This document shows, in pieces, positions 1 to 7,752 of a stretch of DNA of 13,731 nt. Origin of the DNA: Phycisphaerae bacterium (lineage in GTDB: Bacteria; Planctomycetota; Phycisphaerae; JAAYCJ01); the NCBI GenBank assembly GCA_015486815.1, contig WFQY01000437.1, positions 1 to 13,731 on the forward strand, read 5' to 3'. Made by a program: the position numbers and the translations under genes. The notes beneath the pieces are model-generated. The model was not told where the DNA came from. It saw nothing but the letters and a program-made list of their open reading frames with translations, and searched no databases. Every line of letters starts with the position of its first letter. The first letter of the stretch is position 1.

Positions 1-23
1 ATATCAGCAAAGGAATCCAAGAT

Positions 24-3000
24 ATGTGTAAAATTCATATAAAAGCAGTTTTGTTCATTGTGTTTTGGGGAATTTTATCGCCGATTTCAATAGCTATCGC
101 TAATGCCAATGTCGAACCGCCTATTATAGTTAACGGAGAACACAATTTAATAATAAAAGAAATGACGAAAGCGGAGAATAAAGGTAAAAAGTCAGCTGGC
201 TGGACTTTTACGCCAAGTTCAGCGTGGAAGCTGAAATACAGTAACATCGGTAACAGTAACCGAAATTCGAATAATATTATAGAGATTTCCGTAGATACCG
301 CTTCAAAAAGTTTTCGGGAAAGGTATTCGTCGAGCTCGCTTGATATTTCGGATGTAATAAAAAAAGCTAAAACGCGGACGTTTCGGTTTGGTTGTTGGGT
401 CAAAGTTGATACTAACGAATATAGGCGCAATGAAATATTTACGGTTGGGTTATATGGCGATTACGGATTTTGCAAAAAACTCCGTGAGTTCTGCCAGCAT
501 AATTTATGGACGTATCTCGAAGGCAGAGTGGCGATACCGGATTATGTGAAAAATGTAAAGTTAGAATTGTTTTTGTGGGTACGAAAAGGGAAAGCATCGG
601 TAAATGGGTTATATCTAATTCCCGAAAACTCGCCTAAGCCGATATGGAAATGCAATTTTCGAATAGCTAATTCGCCTTCAAAATGGCTGTTGACGGATAG
701 GAAATATCGAATTGGCGGGTCGGTTACGGGTAAAGTCGATAATCAACCTTTATGGGTGGATTTTGATTTTGCAAGACTGATGTTGTTAGCTGGCGTACGT
801 AATCCTATTGATCCGTCCAGTGTAAAGGTATTAGCGATTGGTAAAGATCGTATCGTTGATGTGCCTGTTGTGTTTGATAATCCGTTATCAAATCTCAACG
901 ACCATTATAAGAGAAACGGGACGCTAAAATGGCGGACAATTGCGGGGCTGCGAAAATACGAGATATATTTTAATGCTGCTGATAGAAGGGGGGCAAGGCC
1001 AATCGTATTGAAGCATCTTTTGGGTATCGGTGAGTTGATAAATTATCCACAAGGCACTAAGAGTATTCTTTGGGCTGGTTGGCCAGGCTTCGGTGTTGAA
1101 GTTAAGGATGTAGATGCTGATGGCGATAATGATATTTATGTAAAAAGCAATGATGCGGATATTTGGCTAGCAAGAAATATCGGCACGAATTCCGCACCTG
1201 TATTTGTGCCTCGTATGAAGCCGACCGAAAATGATGTACTTCCTATGATACAGTCGCAGGCTTTAAGTGTCGATTGGGATAACGATGGCGATAATGACCT
1301 TATCAGTTATACGGTACATAGGCGTGGCGGGTACACTCAGGGGGTATGGGCTTCGCTACAAATTCGATTTAACGAAAACGGACGATTAGGCACACCTGTG
1401 GATATGATTGATATGCACGGCAGGAAGATAATTTTCGATAATGCTTGCTGGTTTGCCTTTACGAGTGGCGATTTTGACGGCGACGGTTTGCAAGATTTAG
1501 CTATCGGAAGCACAGATAGCAGCTTAGCTATACTATTAAACAGATATACGAAAACGTCCGCAGCGAGAGTTAAAAAACAGTTTATCAAATGGAATATTTA
1601 TCGCGATAATATTTATGATTCGGGTGATATGTCGCTTAAGCCATTTGCTGTCGATTGGAATAAGGACGGCAGAGATGACTTGGTGCTGACAGGCTGGAGC
1701 GGATATGTCAGATTGCTAATTAATCGGAATGTTCCGAACAAAGCTGAATGGAATCGGCAGATATTTCTTAATGAAATTAACGGGTTATTGTCGGTGGCGG
1801 ACTCTCCGACGCCAACAGCTGTCGATTGGAATGGCGACGGACTTATTGATTTGATATGCGGTGATGTGTGTGGACACCTGACATATTTCAAAAACATAGG
1901 GACTAAAAAAGCTGCCAAATTCGCCGCCGGCGTCAGACTGCGTAACGAGCTTGGCGAGCCGATACGAGTTACTGCAGCTAAAGCCGGCGCCACAATTCAA
2001 GGTCCTTCCGAGCGATGGTGGGGCTATTTGTCTTGCCAAGCTGAAGATGTCGATCGTGACGGTGATTTGGATCTTATTATTAACGATTCACTCGGTCGGC
2101 TAAGGTGGATAGAGAATATAGGTTTGAGAAAACACCCCGTTTTAAGCCATATAATCCATACGTTCATAGATTCTGCTACCGGTTTACCTGTAATCACACC
2201 TTGGCGGAATCGCCCTGGCGTAGCGGATATCAATAACGATGGCATTACGGAGATAATCGTGCTTAACAAACAAGGTGCTTTGGTGAGTTATTCGATATCG
2301 CCTGAGCATCCTGATTTTCTTCTCAGAGGGCCGAAAATTACGAATCGTTATGGCAAACCGGTTGCGGTTAATGCTTCTGCTTTTACCAACCCCGGAAGCG
2401 GACGTTCGCAAATAGAAGCTGCCGATTGGGATGGCGATGGCGATATAGATATTCTCGTCGGTCGTCCGAGAGACAGAACAGGTGGCGGGAATATTCTGCT
2501 GTTTACCAATATAGGTTCGCGCAAGAAAATGATATTAAAATCGGGATTTCTTCTTGCACGCGGTATTCGTTTTGTCGAATGGACAGGAAACGACGGACAC
2601 GACCAATGGCATTCGGGTTGTCCGTGCGTAGCTGATTTGGATAATGACGGCAAGTCCGATTTGATTCACGGGGTTGAATCAGGTAGATTTGCATTTTACA
2701 GCCACGATTTCTTTATTGGCGATTCGTTTCCTGTATTTAAGCCTAATGTATTTGAAATGAAAAGAGATGAAGAACGTGTATATGAAGTTTTCAGCTTTAC
2801 CCGCGGCAAAAAGGCTGAATGGTATAGCTCGTTAGTGCCACTCGATCATCCGTTGCAATGGCTTGAGAAAGATATAATCTGCCCAAAAACCGCTCGCAGT
2901 GTAAAGATTATCGCGCCTGTGAATAATGCGACCGTCTCCGGCAAAATCGTTTTCGAAGCTGATGCAACCGGCAATAATCTGATGCGAGTTGAATTTTACG

Positions 3001-3173
3001 TTGACGGAAAATTGTTAGCGATTGAAAGACTCGCGCCTTACATAGCGCTAGGCGATAATAGCAAATGGGATACGCACAATGTCAGAAACGGAATGCATCG
3101 ACTATCGGTAAAGGCAATCTATTTGGACGGGACAGTTCTGAAGGCGAAAAGTGTTATTTTCGTTCGGAATTGA
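24..3173 (+). CDS. Secreted FG-GAP/VCBS repeat protein with N-terminal carbohydrate-binding-like region and C-terminal Ig-like domain
   Basis: 1049 aa. ATG at 24 follows AAAGGA at 9-14 with 9-nt spacing. Residues 1-28 look like a signal peptide: basic start, hydrophobic stretch from about residue 8 to 26, and an ANA cleavage motif at 26-28, so the protein should be exported. Residues about 60-210 resemble a jelly-roll carbohydrate-binding module (W162 in a 'W...v.iP' strand context). Residues about 215-340 are a beta-rich linker domain I cannot name. Nine Ca-binding loops of the type DxDxDGxxD begin near residues 362, 417, 483, 544, 601, 675, 735, 801 and 871, spaced 55-74 aa apart; this is the FG-GAP/VCBS propeller signature. 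The seventh loop (DINNDGITE) ends in Glu. Residues about 960-1049 match a bacterial Ig-like (Big_7-type) domain, with 'VEFYVDGKLL' and a 'G.H.LSVKA' strand. Likely a surface or secreted polysaccharide- or protein-binding factor; no catalytic residues recognised. It has no plus-strand partner in the window, and its last 20 bp overlap the end of rbsK. Confidence 0.93.
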   Translation: MCKIHIKAVLFIVFWGILSPISIAIANANVEPPIIVNGEHNLIIKEMTKAENKGKKSAGWTFTPSSAWKLKYSNIGNSNRNSNNIIEISVDTASKSFRERYSSSSLDISDVIKKAKTRTFRFGCWVKVDTNEYRRNEIFTVGLYGDYGFCKKLREFCQHNLWTYLEGRVAIPDYVKNVKLELFLWVRKGKASVNGLYLIPENSPKPIWKCNFRIANSPSKWLLTDRKYRIGGSVTGKVDNQPLWVDFDFARLMLLAGVRNPIDPSSVKVLAIGKDRIVDVPVVFDNPLSNLNDHYKRNGTLKWRTIAGLRKYEIYFNAADRRGARPIVLKHLLGIGELINYPQGTKSILWAGWPGFGVEVKDVDADGDNDIYVKSNDADIWLARNIGTNSAPVFVPRMKPTENDVLPMIQSQALSVDWDNDGDNDLISYTVHRRGGYTQGVWASLQIRFNENGRLGTPVDMIDMHGRKIIFDNACWFAFTSGDFDGDGLQDLAIGSTDSSLAILLNRYTKTSAARVKKQFIKWNIYRDNIYDSGDMSLKPFAVDWNKDGRDDLVLTGWSGYVRLLINRNVPNKAEWNRQIFLNEINGLLSVADSPTPTAVDWNGDGLIDLICGDVCGHLTYFKNIGTKKAAKFAAGVRLRNELGEPIRVTAAKAGATIQGPSERWWGYLSCQAEDVDRDGDLDLIINDSLGRLRWIENIGLRKHPVLSHIIHTFIDSATGLPVITPWRNRPGVADINNDGITEIIVLNKQGALVSYSISPEHPDFLLRGPKITNRYGKPVAVNASAFTNPGSGRSQIEAADWDGDGDIDILVGRPRDRTGGGNILLFTNIGSRKKMILKSGFLLARGIRFVEWTGNDGHDQWHSGCPCVADLDNDGKSDLIHGVESGRFAFYSHDFFIGDSFPVFKPNVFEMKRDEERVYEVFSFTRGKKAEWYSSLVPLDHPLQWLEKDIICPKTARSVKIIAPVNNATVSGKIVFEADATGNNLMRVEFYVDGKLLAIERLAPYIALGDNSKWDTHNVRNGMHRLSVKAIYLDGTVLKAKSVIFVRN

Positions 3174-4080
3174 GTTTGAATGTGCTTTCAACTTCCTGCC
3201 TCGTCGGCATTGATTGCTGAGCTCCCTGCCGCGTTACCGAAAGAGCAGCTGCTGCTTGTGCCCATTCGATAGCCTGCCGAATAGACGCACCTTCATTCAG
3301 CATGGCGGCAAGGCATCCATTGAATGCATCTCCCGCTGCTACTGTATCAATTGCTTTGACCTTAAATGCGGGCAGATATAGCTTTTCTTTGCCGTCTGTT
3401 CGGAAAACTCCCTCGCTACCCATTTTGATTATTACTTCACTCACGCCACGCTTGATAAGCTCTTCAGCGGACTCAGACGCTTGTTGTTCGTTAGTTACAG
3501 CTATTCCTGTCAAGAGCTCCGCTTCGGTTTGGTTTGGCGTGATAATATCGATAAGCGGATAAAACCGCTCTGGCAGAGCTTGTGCCGGTGCAGGATCGAA
3601 GATAACTTTAACGTTCTTGCGTTTTGCAATCTCAGCAGCTTCGATAACCGCCTCTATCGGGAGTTCAAGCTGAAGCAATAATATGCTCGCCGACTTGAGA
3701 GCCGATTCCAATCTATCTATATCGGATTCGTCTATTCGCCCGTTAGCTGCTGGTATTACAACAATGCGATTCTGTCCGCTTGCATCGACGATTATTATCG
3801 CTGTCCCCGAAGATGTATTTTTATCGATGAAAATATTATCGATACCTACACTGTTTGTTTTGAGGTTTTCCAATAGCTCATCAGCGAATATATCATTGCC
3901 GACCCTGCCGACCATTTCCGTCGGTGCACCCATTCTTGCGGACGCTACCGCTTGATTTGCGCCTTTACCACCGGGATTTGTAAAGAACTCATCACCTATA
4001 ACGGTTTGGCCGTCTTTGGGCATAACGGAAGTCTTTGCGACCAGATCGATATTTATACTACCAAACACAACAACAGACAT
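3154..4080 (-). CDS. rbsK: Ribokinase
   Basis: 308 aa. PfkB-family sugar kinase; phosphorylates D-ribose to ribose-5-phosphate with ATP in the cytoplasm. Close to E. coli RbsK in layout: N-terminal 'VFGSINID', substrate-loop 'GGKGANQA' (residues about 37-44), 'LLQLELPIEAV', 'FDPAPA', 'DIITPNQTEAELLTG', the anion-hole/catalytic motif 'DTVAAGDAFNG' with catalytic base Asp about 251 (the AAGD variant is also the E. coli form), and 'ALSVTRQGAQ' in the monovalent-cation region. Length is normal for the family. An in-frame ATG lies 9 nt upstream at 4089, but AGGA at 4092-4089 is spaced 8 nt from the ATG at 4080 and abuts the earlier one, so I prefer 4080. The AGGA overlaps the stop codon of the upstream nucleoside-hydrolase gene, which suggests translational coupling. 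The C-terminus overlaps the converging FG-GAP gene by 20 bp. Very likely an active ribokinase. Confidence 0.95.
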   Translation of the reverse strand: MSVVVFGSINIDLVAKTSVMPKDGQTVIGDEFFTNPGGKGANQAVASARMGAPTEMVGRVGNDIFADELLENLKTNSVGIDNIFIDKNTSSGTAIIIVDASGQNRIVVIPAANGRIDESDIDRLESALKSASILLLQLELPIEAVIEAAEIAKRKNVKVIFDPAPAQALPERFYPLIDIITPNQTEAELLTGIAVTNEQQASESAEELIKRGVSEVIIKMGSEGVFRTDGKEKLYLPAFKVKAIDTVAAGDAFNGCLAAMLNEGASIRQAIEWAQAAAALSVTRQGAQQSMPTRQEVESTFKLNSERK

Positions 4081-4088
4081 AAGACTCA

Positions 4089-4092
4089 TCCT
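4089..4092 (-). promoter_or_regulatory. Ribosome binding site of rbsK (decides start)
   Basis: AGGA on the minus strand, 8 nt before the ATG at 4080 and directly against the alternative ATG at 4089. It overlaps the TAG stop (4093-4091) of the upstream gene, so ribosomes ending there sit on the rbsK initiation site. Confidence 0.55.
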
Positions 4093-5017
4093 ATATTATT
4101 ATTTTGCCTTCGGCATATCGTTCGAGTTTGTCAAATAAATCGCCAAACACTTCATTACGCCTGATGTCTCGAATTTCGCGAATGAAATGTCTGCTTGGGT
4201 CAAAGCTCCACGTCATATTGTCGGTGAGTATCGGGCTATGCACGATAGCTGACGCTGCCCAATCGGAATTCACAAGCCAAGCAATATTAGCGATATCCCA
4301 TATCTCTTTAGCCCAACCGCGAGTCGGTTTCTTTTTGTAAGATAAGAAAATGTCATACAAGTACGCGCCAAGCTCTCCGCTGTCAGCGATATTTTCTTTA
4401 AGCTCGTAAATCGTAGTTGTAAGATGTTCAGCTACATTTTTGCAAGGCACGTGTACCAAAGGCACGCCACTGTCGAAGAGAATCTGCGCCGCTTTGACGT
4501 CTTGCTTGAGATTAAATTCCTCAGCTGAATGCCAGCTATGAGGATGCCCGCCCAGCCAAACAACTACGATGTGTTCTTTTATTTTGGGCTCTTTGATAAT
4601 AGCGGATGCGATATTGGTAGCAGCTGCTATTCCGACAACATACAACGATTCATCACTGTGGGACAATGCACGTTCTATCAAATCATTGACAGCATCGCTT
4701 TCGATTGGCACAGACGAATCCGATAAGTAATTGCGGGAACCATGGAAAACAGATATTTTATCGATTTGCTTTGTCAATTTAAGGATATTTATTATTTCGT
4801 CGTAGCTTTTTTCCATCCCGTCTGCGGGACTATTTGACCTTTCGTTATAAAACGGGGCAGCATAGCACGCTTCGAGTTTTATCTTTTCGGGCGAGAGCAA
4901 TGCGTATGACAACGCAAATTGGTCATCGATTTCATTATAGGTATCGGTATCGAGTACGATATTAACCCGTTCAGCTGGCAGCTCCGGTATCTTCATTTTT
5001 GCTGTGCTATCAATCAT
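4091..5017 (-). CDS. Nucleoside hydrolase-like protein (IU-nucleoside hydrolase superfamily)
   Basis: 308 aa. Predicted Ca-dependent N-ribohydrolase splitting a ribonucleoside into base and ribose, in the cytoplasm (no signal peptide). The N-terminal metal/ribose loop is DTDTYNEIDD (residues 23-32). The family usually has DxDPGxDD, so the key aspartates (D25, D31, D32) are kept but the loop is two residues longer. Further family marks are 'WLGG' in mid-protein, 'EEFNLKQDVKAAQ' followed by 'SGVPLVHVP' (the usual AEFN...D..AA...SG), and 'EIWDIANIAWL' with Asp about 241 at the place of the C-terminal metal-binding Asp. Length is typical. The ATG at 5017 has only a distant AGGA (13-nt spacing) plus AGAG next to the start; a later in-frame ATG at 4996 has no binding site. 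A likely promoter lies just upstream, and rbsK follows directly, which supports ribose release as the function. The substrate base cannot be told; a non-nucleoside glycoside is possible. Confidence 0.88.
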   Translation of the reverse strand: MIDSTAKMKIPELPAERVNIVLDTDTYNEIDDQFALSYALLSPEKIKLEACYAAPFYNERSNSPADGMEKSYDEIINILKLTKQIDKISVFHGSRNYLSDSSVPIESDAVNDLIERALSHSDESLYVVGIAAATNIASAIIKEPKIKEHIVVVWLGGHPHSWHSAEEFNLKQDVKAAQILFDSGVPLVHVPCKNVAEHLTTTIYELKENIADSGELGAYLYDIFLSYKKKPTRGWAKEIWDIANIAWLVNSDWAASAIVHSPILTDNMTWSFDPSRHFIREIRDIRRNEVFGDLFDKLERYAEGKIII

Positions 5018-5045
5018 CTCTATATATAATTCCTACGTGGACAAC

Positions 5046-5075
5046 ATACTATCTATGAAAATAGGCAAATGTCAA
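5046..5075 (-). promoter_or_regulatory. Putative sigma70 promoter of the nucleoside hydrolase-rbsK operon
   Basis: On the minus strand, a perfect TTGACA (-35, 5075-5070), an 18-bp spacer, then TAGTAT (4 of 6 matches to TATAAT, 5051-5046). Transcription would begin near 5038, giving a leader of about 20 nt before the ATG at 5017. It sits in the 84-bp gap after the FAD-oxidoreductase gene, where a new transcription unit would be expected. No operator palindrome is apparent, and no terminator hairpin with a T-run is seen in the gap. Confidence 0.45.
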
Positions 5076-5101
5076 TGTCATTTTGCAGGAGTCTAAAAAA
5101 T

Positions 5102-6949
5102 TTACTTTTCATCGGGAGAGTAACATTGGATTTGGCAGATTCTTGCCTGAGCAATACCGTTTGTTGCGGAAACTTCTATGCGGATTTTTGAAGTTTTTAT
5201 CGTTGAGAAACGATGAATTCTCAGCCGTTGATAGTTGCCTGTTTCACTAACAATTTCCTGCCAGCTATTATTCGCCCAATACATTATTTTATAATCTTTT
5301 ACTGTTTCAGGCTGAGCTGACCAGACCATTTGCTCATTATAAACTTTCGATGTCCTGTCGTGCAAAAGGGTTAATACGCGATGCAAACCGGTGTCGAAAA
5401 CAAGCCTGATTTCATTCAGCTCAATTTCGTCAGGCCATTCAAGCTCTATCCACGCAGGCAGGGCTTTTGAAATCCATCTATTCGTTGATTTTTTGGTGTT
5501 ATATCGCGGATGGATTCCGCCTTCGCCAAATACGCTTCTGGTGAGGGTTGATGCAACATTTTCGGGCGGGCTGCCTTCGGTAGATGATGAAGCTCGTATT
5601 TTCGCTTCGATTGCAATGTCGTTTTTTCTGCAATCTATGCCTGGTAGGAAACAATCGTCTGCGAGTAGCATGCTTTGGATGGTTTCCATCGATGTTTTGT
5701 TGTCCGCTAATCGCGATGGTATGATATTTTCTCTGATAGCAATAGCAGCTGATGTGCCGACGCCTTGGCCTATGACGCCACAAGTAGCCATTACTCTCGT
5801 CGATGCAAAAGCACAATGAGTTGCGCTTATATTTCGTCCTGTGAGCATAAGATTATCAATATCAGCACTGACACAGGCGCGTAGAGGAATAGGGTATAAA
5901 TATGGTGGAGGCGGTTGATGGCAGGGGTTTTCATCTATAGCGTCGATACCTTCGGGCGGATGCGTATCCATAGACCAGCCGCCATAGGCGATGGTATCAT
6001 CGAAATGAGTAGCTTGCATAATGTCGTTGCCTGTTAAAATATATTGTCCTACAAATCGTCTCGATTCGCGTTTAGCTGGTAGAAAACCAAACCACGTTAA
6101 AGCGTAATTTTCCGCTCCGTGATTACCGCTGTTTTTGATATGATCCCACACGCCAAGCAATATTCTCAACAGTTCGTGTCGGATTTTCGGTGTGTCTTTT
6201 ATCTGATCGAGGCAACCACCCCATTCTATCCACCAAAAGCCGTAATTGAATGTTTGATGATGGCGGAATTTCAATTCGTCTTCGGTAAATTTTCGTATCC
6301 ACGGTGGGGGGATAAAAGGAACGGGTCTGCCCATATCCTCAGCTTCGAACAGCAGCGACATTCCGAGTGATTTGTTATCGGCTTGTTCTTGTGCGAAGGG
6401 TTCATTAAATTCCGATTTCGACTCGCGACCGATGCGATATCTCGCGCCTGTCTCAGCAGCTAATCTGCCATCGCCGGTGCAATCGATATATACTTTTGCT
6501 TTGATAATAAATTCGTCTTCGGTTGATTCGCGGATAGCTTGTGCTGATTGGATTTTGCGATTGATTACGCTGGCTGATATTACAGCGGTATCAAGCAAAA
6601 GTGTGAGGTTTTCTTCCGCAATACATTTTTCGTATAAGATAAGATCCATCATAGACCAGCTTTTCTGCGGATTGCGAACCGCATTTTCGAGCCTGATTTC
6701 TTCGACAATTCCACCTTCACGAGCTTCGACTTCAAGCTGTTTTCCTCGCTGACCTGACATATCAGCACCGCAGATGTGCATTCTGATTTCCGAAGAGGCA
6801 TTGCCACCCAAAACGGGTCTATCCTGTGCGAGTATTACTTTTGCACCATTGCGAGCAGCGGATATTGCGGCGCATACTCCTGCGATGCCTCCACCTGCTA
6901 CGAGTACGTCGCATTCGAGCGTATTTATTGTACGTAATTTAGATGACAT
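5102..6949 (-). CDS. FAD-dependent oxidoreductase (PF12831 type) with C-terminal discoidin-like domain
   Basis: 615 aa. Residues about 12-45 form a Rossmann FAD-binding fold: 'DVLVAGGGIAGVCAA' with the dinucleotide glycines at 19, 20, 21 and 24. Then come 'LGGNASSEIRM', 'YIDCTGDGRLAAETGA' and a late 'LMLTGRNISATHCAF...' region, all typical of the PF12831 family found in carbohydrate loci of Planctomycetota and Bacteroidota. Residues about 445-615 form a separate beta-rich domain ('AWIELEWPDEIELNEIRLVFDT' split by loops, 'YKIMYWANNSWQEI', 'KIRIEVSAT') resembling an F5/8 type C galactose-binding sandwich. No signal peptide, so probably cytoplasmic. The substrate is unknown; oxidation of a sugar or sugar acid is inferred from context. 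Start: AGGA lies 8 nt before ATG at 6949; the gap to the upstream aldolase stop is 17 bp, so they are likely co-transcribed. Confidence 0.9.
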   Translation of the reverse strand: MSSKLRTINTLECDVLVAGGGIAGVCAAISAARNGAKVILAQDRPVLGGNASSEIRMHICGADMSGQRGKQLEVEAREGGIVEEIRLENAVRNPQKSWSMMDLILYEKCIAEENLTLLLDTAVISASVINRKIQSAQAIRESTEDEFIIKAKVYIDCTGDGRLAAETGARYRIGRESKSEFNEPFAQEQADNKSLGMSLLFEAEDMGRPVPFIPPPWIRKFTEDELKFRHHQTFNYGFWWIEWGGCLDQIKDTPKIRHELLRILLGVWDHIKNSGNHGAENYALTWFGFLPAKRESRRFVGQYILTGNDIMQATHFDDTIAYGGWSMDTHPPEGIDAIDENPCHQPPPPYLYPIPLRACVSADIDNLMLTGRNISATHCAFASTRVMATCGVIGQGVGTSAAIAIRENIIPSRLADNKTSMETIQSMLLADDCFLPGIDCRKNDIAIEAKIRASSSTEGSPPENVASTLTRSVFGEGGIHPRYNTKKSTNRWISKALPAWIELEWPDEIELNEIRLVFDTGLHRVLTLLHDRTSKVYNEQMVWSAQPETVKDYKIMYWANNSWQEIVSETGNYQRLRIHRFSTIKTSKIRIEVSATNGIAQARICQIQCYSPDEK

Positions 6950-6966
6950 TGTTAAGTTCCTACCAA

Positions 6967-7752
6967 CTATCTGCCAAAAGTAAATCCGATATTTTTGAGA
7001 TCATTTTTGAAATTTGCAAATCCTTTTCTGAGAATACCGCTGTCTGATGTGCCGGTAAAGAATTTCACGCCGATATCCATCAATTTTTTGCAATGCTCGG
7101 GATCGATGTAAGGCGTACCGCATACGGCAGATGTTCCTTCGCAGGCTTTTACCACTCTTTCGATAATTTCCAATATTTTCGGATGTTTGACCTGATCGGG
7201 AATTCCCAAACTCAAAGACAGATCCGCAGGGCCTACGAATAATACGTCTATGCCTTCGACCTTAGCTATCGATTCGATATTTTCAAGCGTATGTTTGTTT
7301 TCTATTTGAACGACAATAAATGTTTGGTCATTTGCCTGTTTGATGTATTCTTCGGTCGGTAATAATCCGAAATCCGCATCAGCGGATATGCCATCTATTC
7401 CTCTCTCGCCGATAGGGGGGAACTTTGCCCTGCGCACAATCTCCTTAGCGTGTTCAGCGTCGCATAGATGGGGGATCATCAAACCGTTTGCGCCCATCTC
7501 GAAAAAGCGTATAAAATCGTCGTAGCTATCTTGACCTGTCCTCATAAGACAGTCCATTCCGGTTGCTCGTCCTGCACGTATCATATCTTTTAGCAGCGAA
7601 GCGTCTATTGAAGTGTGTTCGGTGCATATCCACAGGCAATCGAAGCCCATCAGGCCGATAAGCTCGGCAAGGTCAGCATTAGAGAAGCAGATTTTATTTA
7701 CAAGTGCCGGCTGGTTGGATTTTAGTTTTTGTTTGACAATACTTTTTTTCAT
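6967..7752 (-). CDS. HpcH/HpaI family aldolase
   Basis: 261 aa. Class II (metal-dependent) pyruvate aldolase of the HpcH/HpaI/RhmA superfamily, which reversibly splits 2-keto-3-deoxy or 4-hydroxy-2-keto acids into pyruvate and an aldehyde. Visible family residues: His46 in 'ICTEHTSID' (catalytic base position), Arg71 in 'LMRTG' (pyruvate carboxylate binding), metal ligands Glu151 in 'VVQIEN' and Asp177 in 'FVGPADLSLSLG', and the 'PPIGERGIDG' loop. Length is normal. I take ATG at 7752 rather than the in-frame TTG at 7770: the ATG overlaps the TGA of the preceding gene (ATGA, 7752-7749) and GGAAGG lies 10 nt before it. Coupling to the Asp-box gene and the following oxidoreductase suggests breakdown of a sugar acid. 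The exact substrate cannot be read from sequence; the neighbouring sialidase-like gene does not by itself prove an ulosonic acid. Confidence 0.92.
   Translation of the reverse strand: MKKSIVKQKLKSNQPALVNKICFSNADLAELIGLMGFDCLWICTEHTSIDASLLKDMIRAGRATGMDCLMRTGQDSYDDFIRFFEMGANGLMIPHLCDAEHAKEIVRRAKFPPIGERGIDGISADADFGLLPTEEYIKQANDQTFIVVQIENKHTLENIESIAKVEGIDVLFVGPADLSLSLGIPDQVKHPKILEIIERVVKACEGTSAVCGTPYIDPEHCKKLMDIGVKFFTGTSDSGILRKGFANFKNDLKNIGFTFGR

Noticed and set aside
3171..3196. Imperfect inverted repeat around GTTTGAA...TTCAAC at the convergent junction.
   Set aside because: Short, with bulges, and no T-run on either side; not convincing as a bidirectional terminator.
5391..5819. Long plus-strand open frame (142 aa) inside the FAD oxidoreductase gene, and similar antisense frames elsewhere.
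   Set aside because: No recognisable domain and no ribosome binding site; it mirrors a well-supported gene on the other strand.
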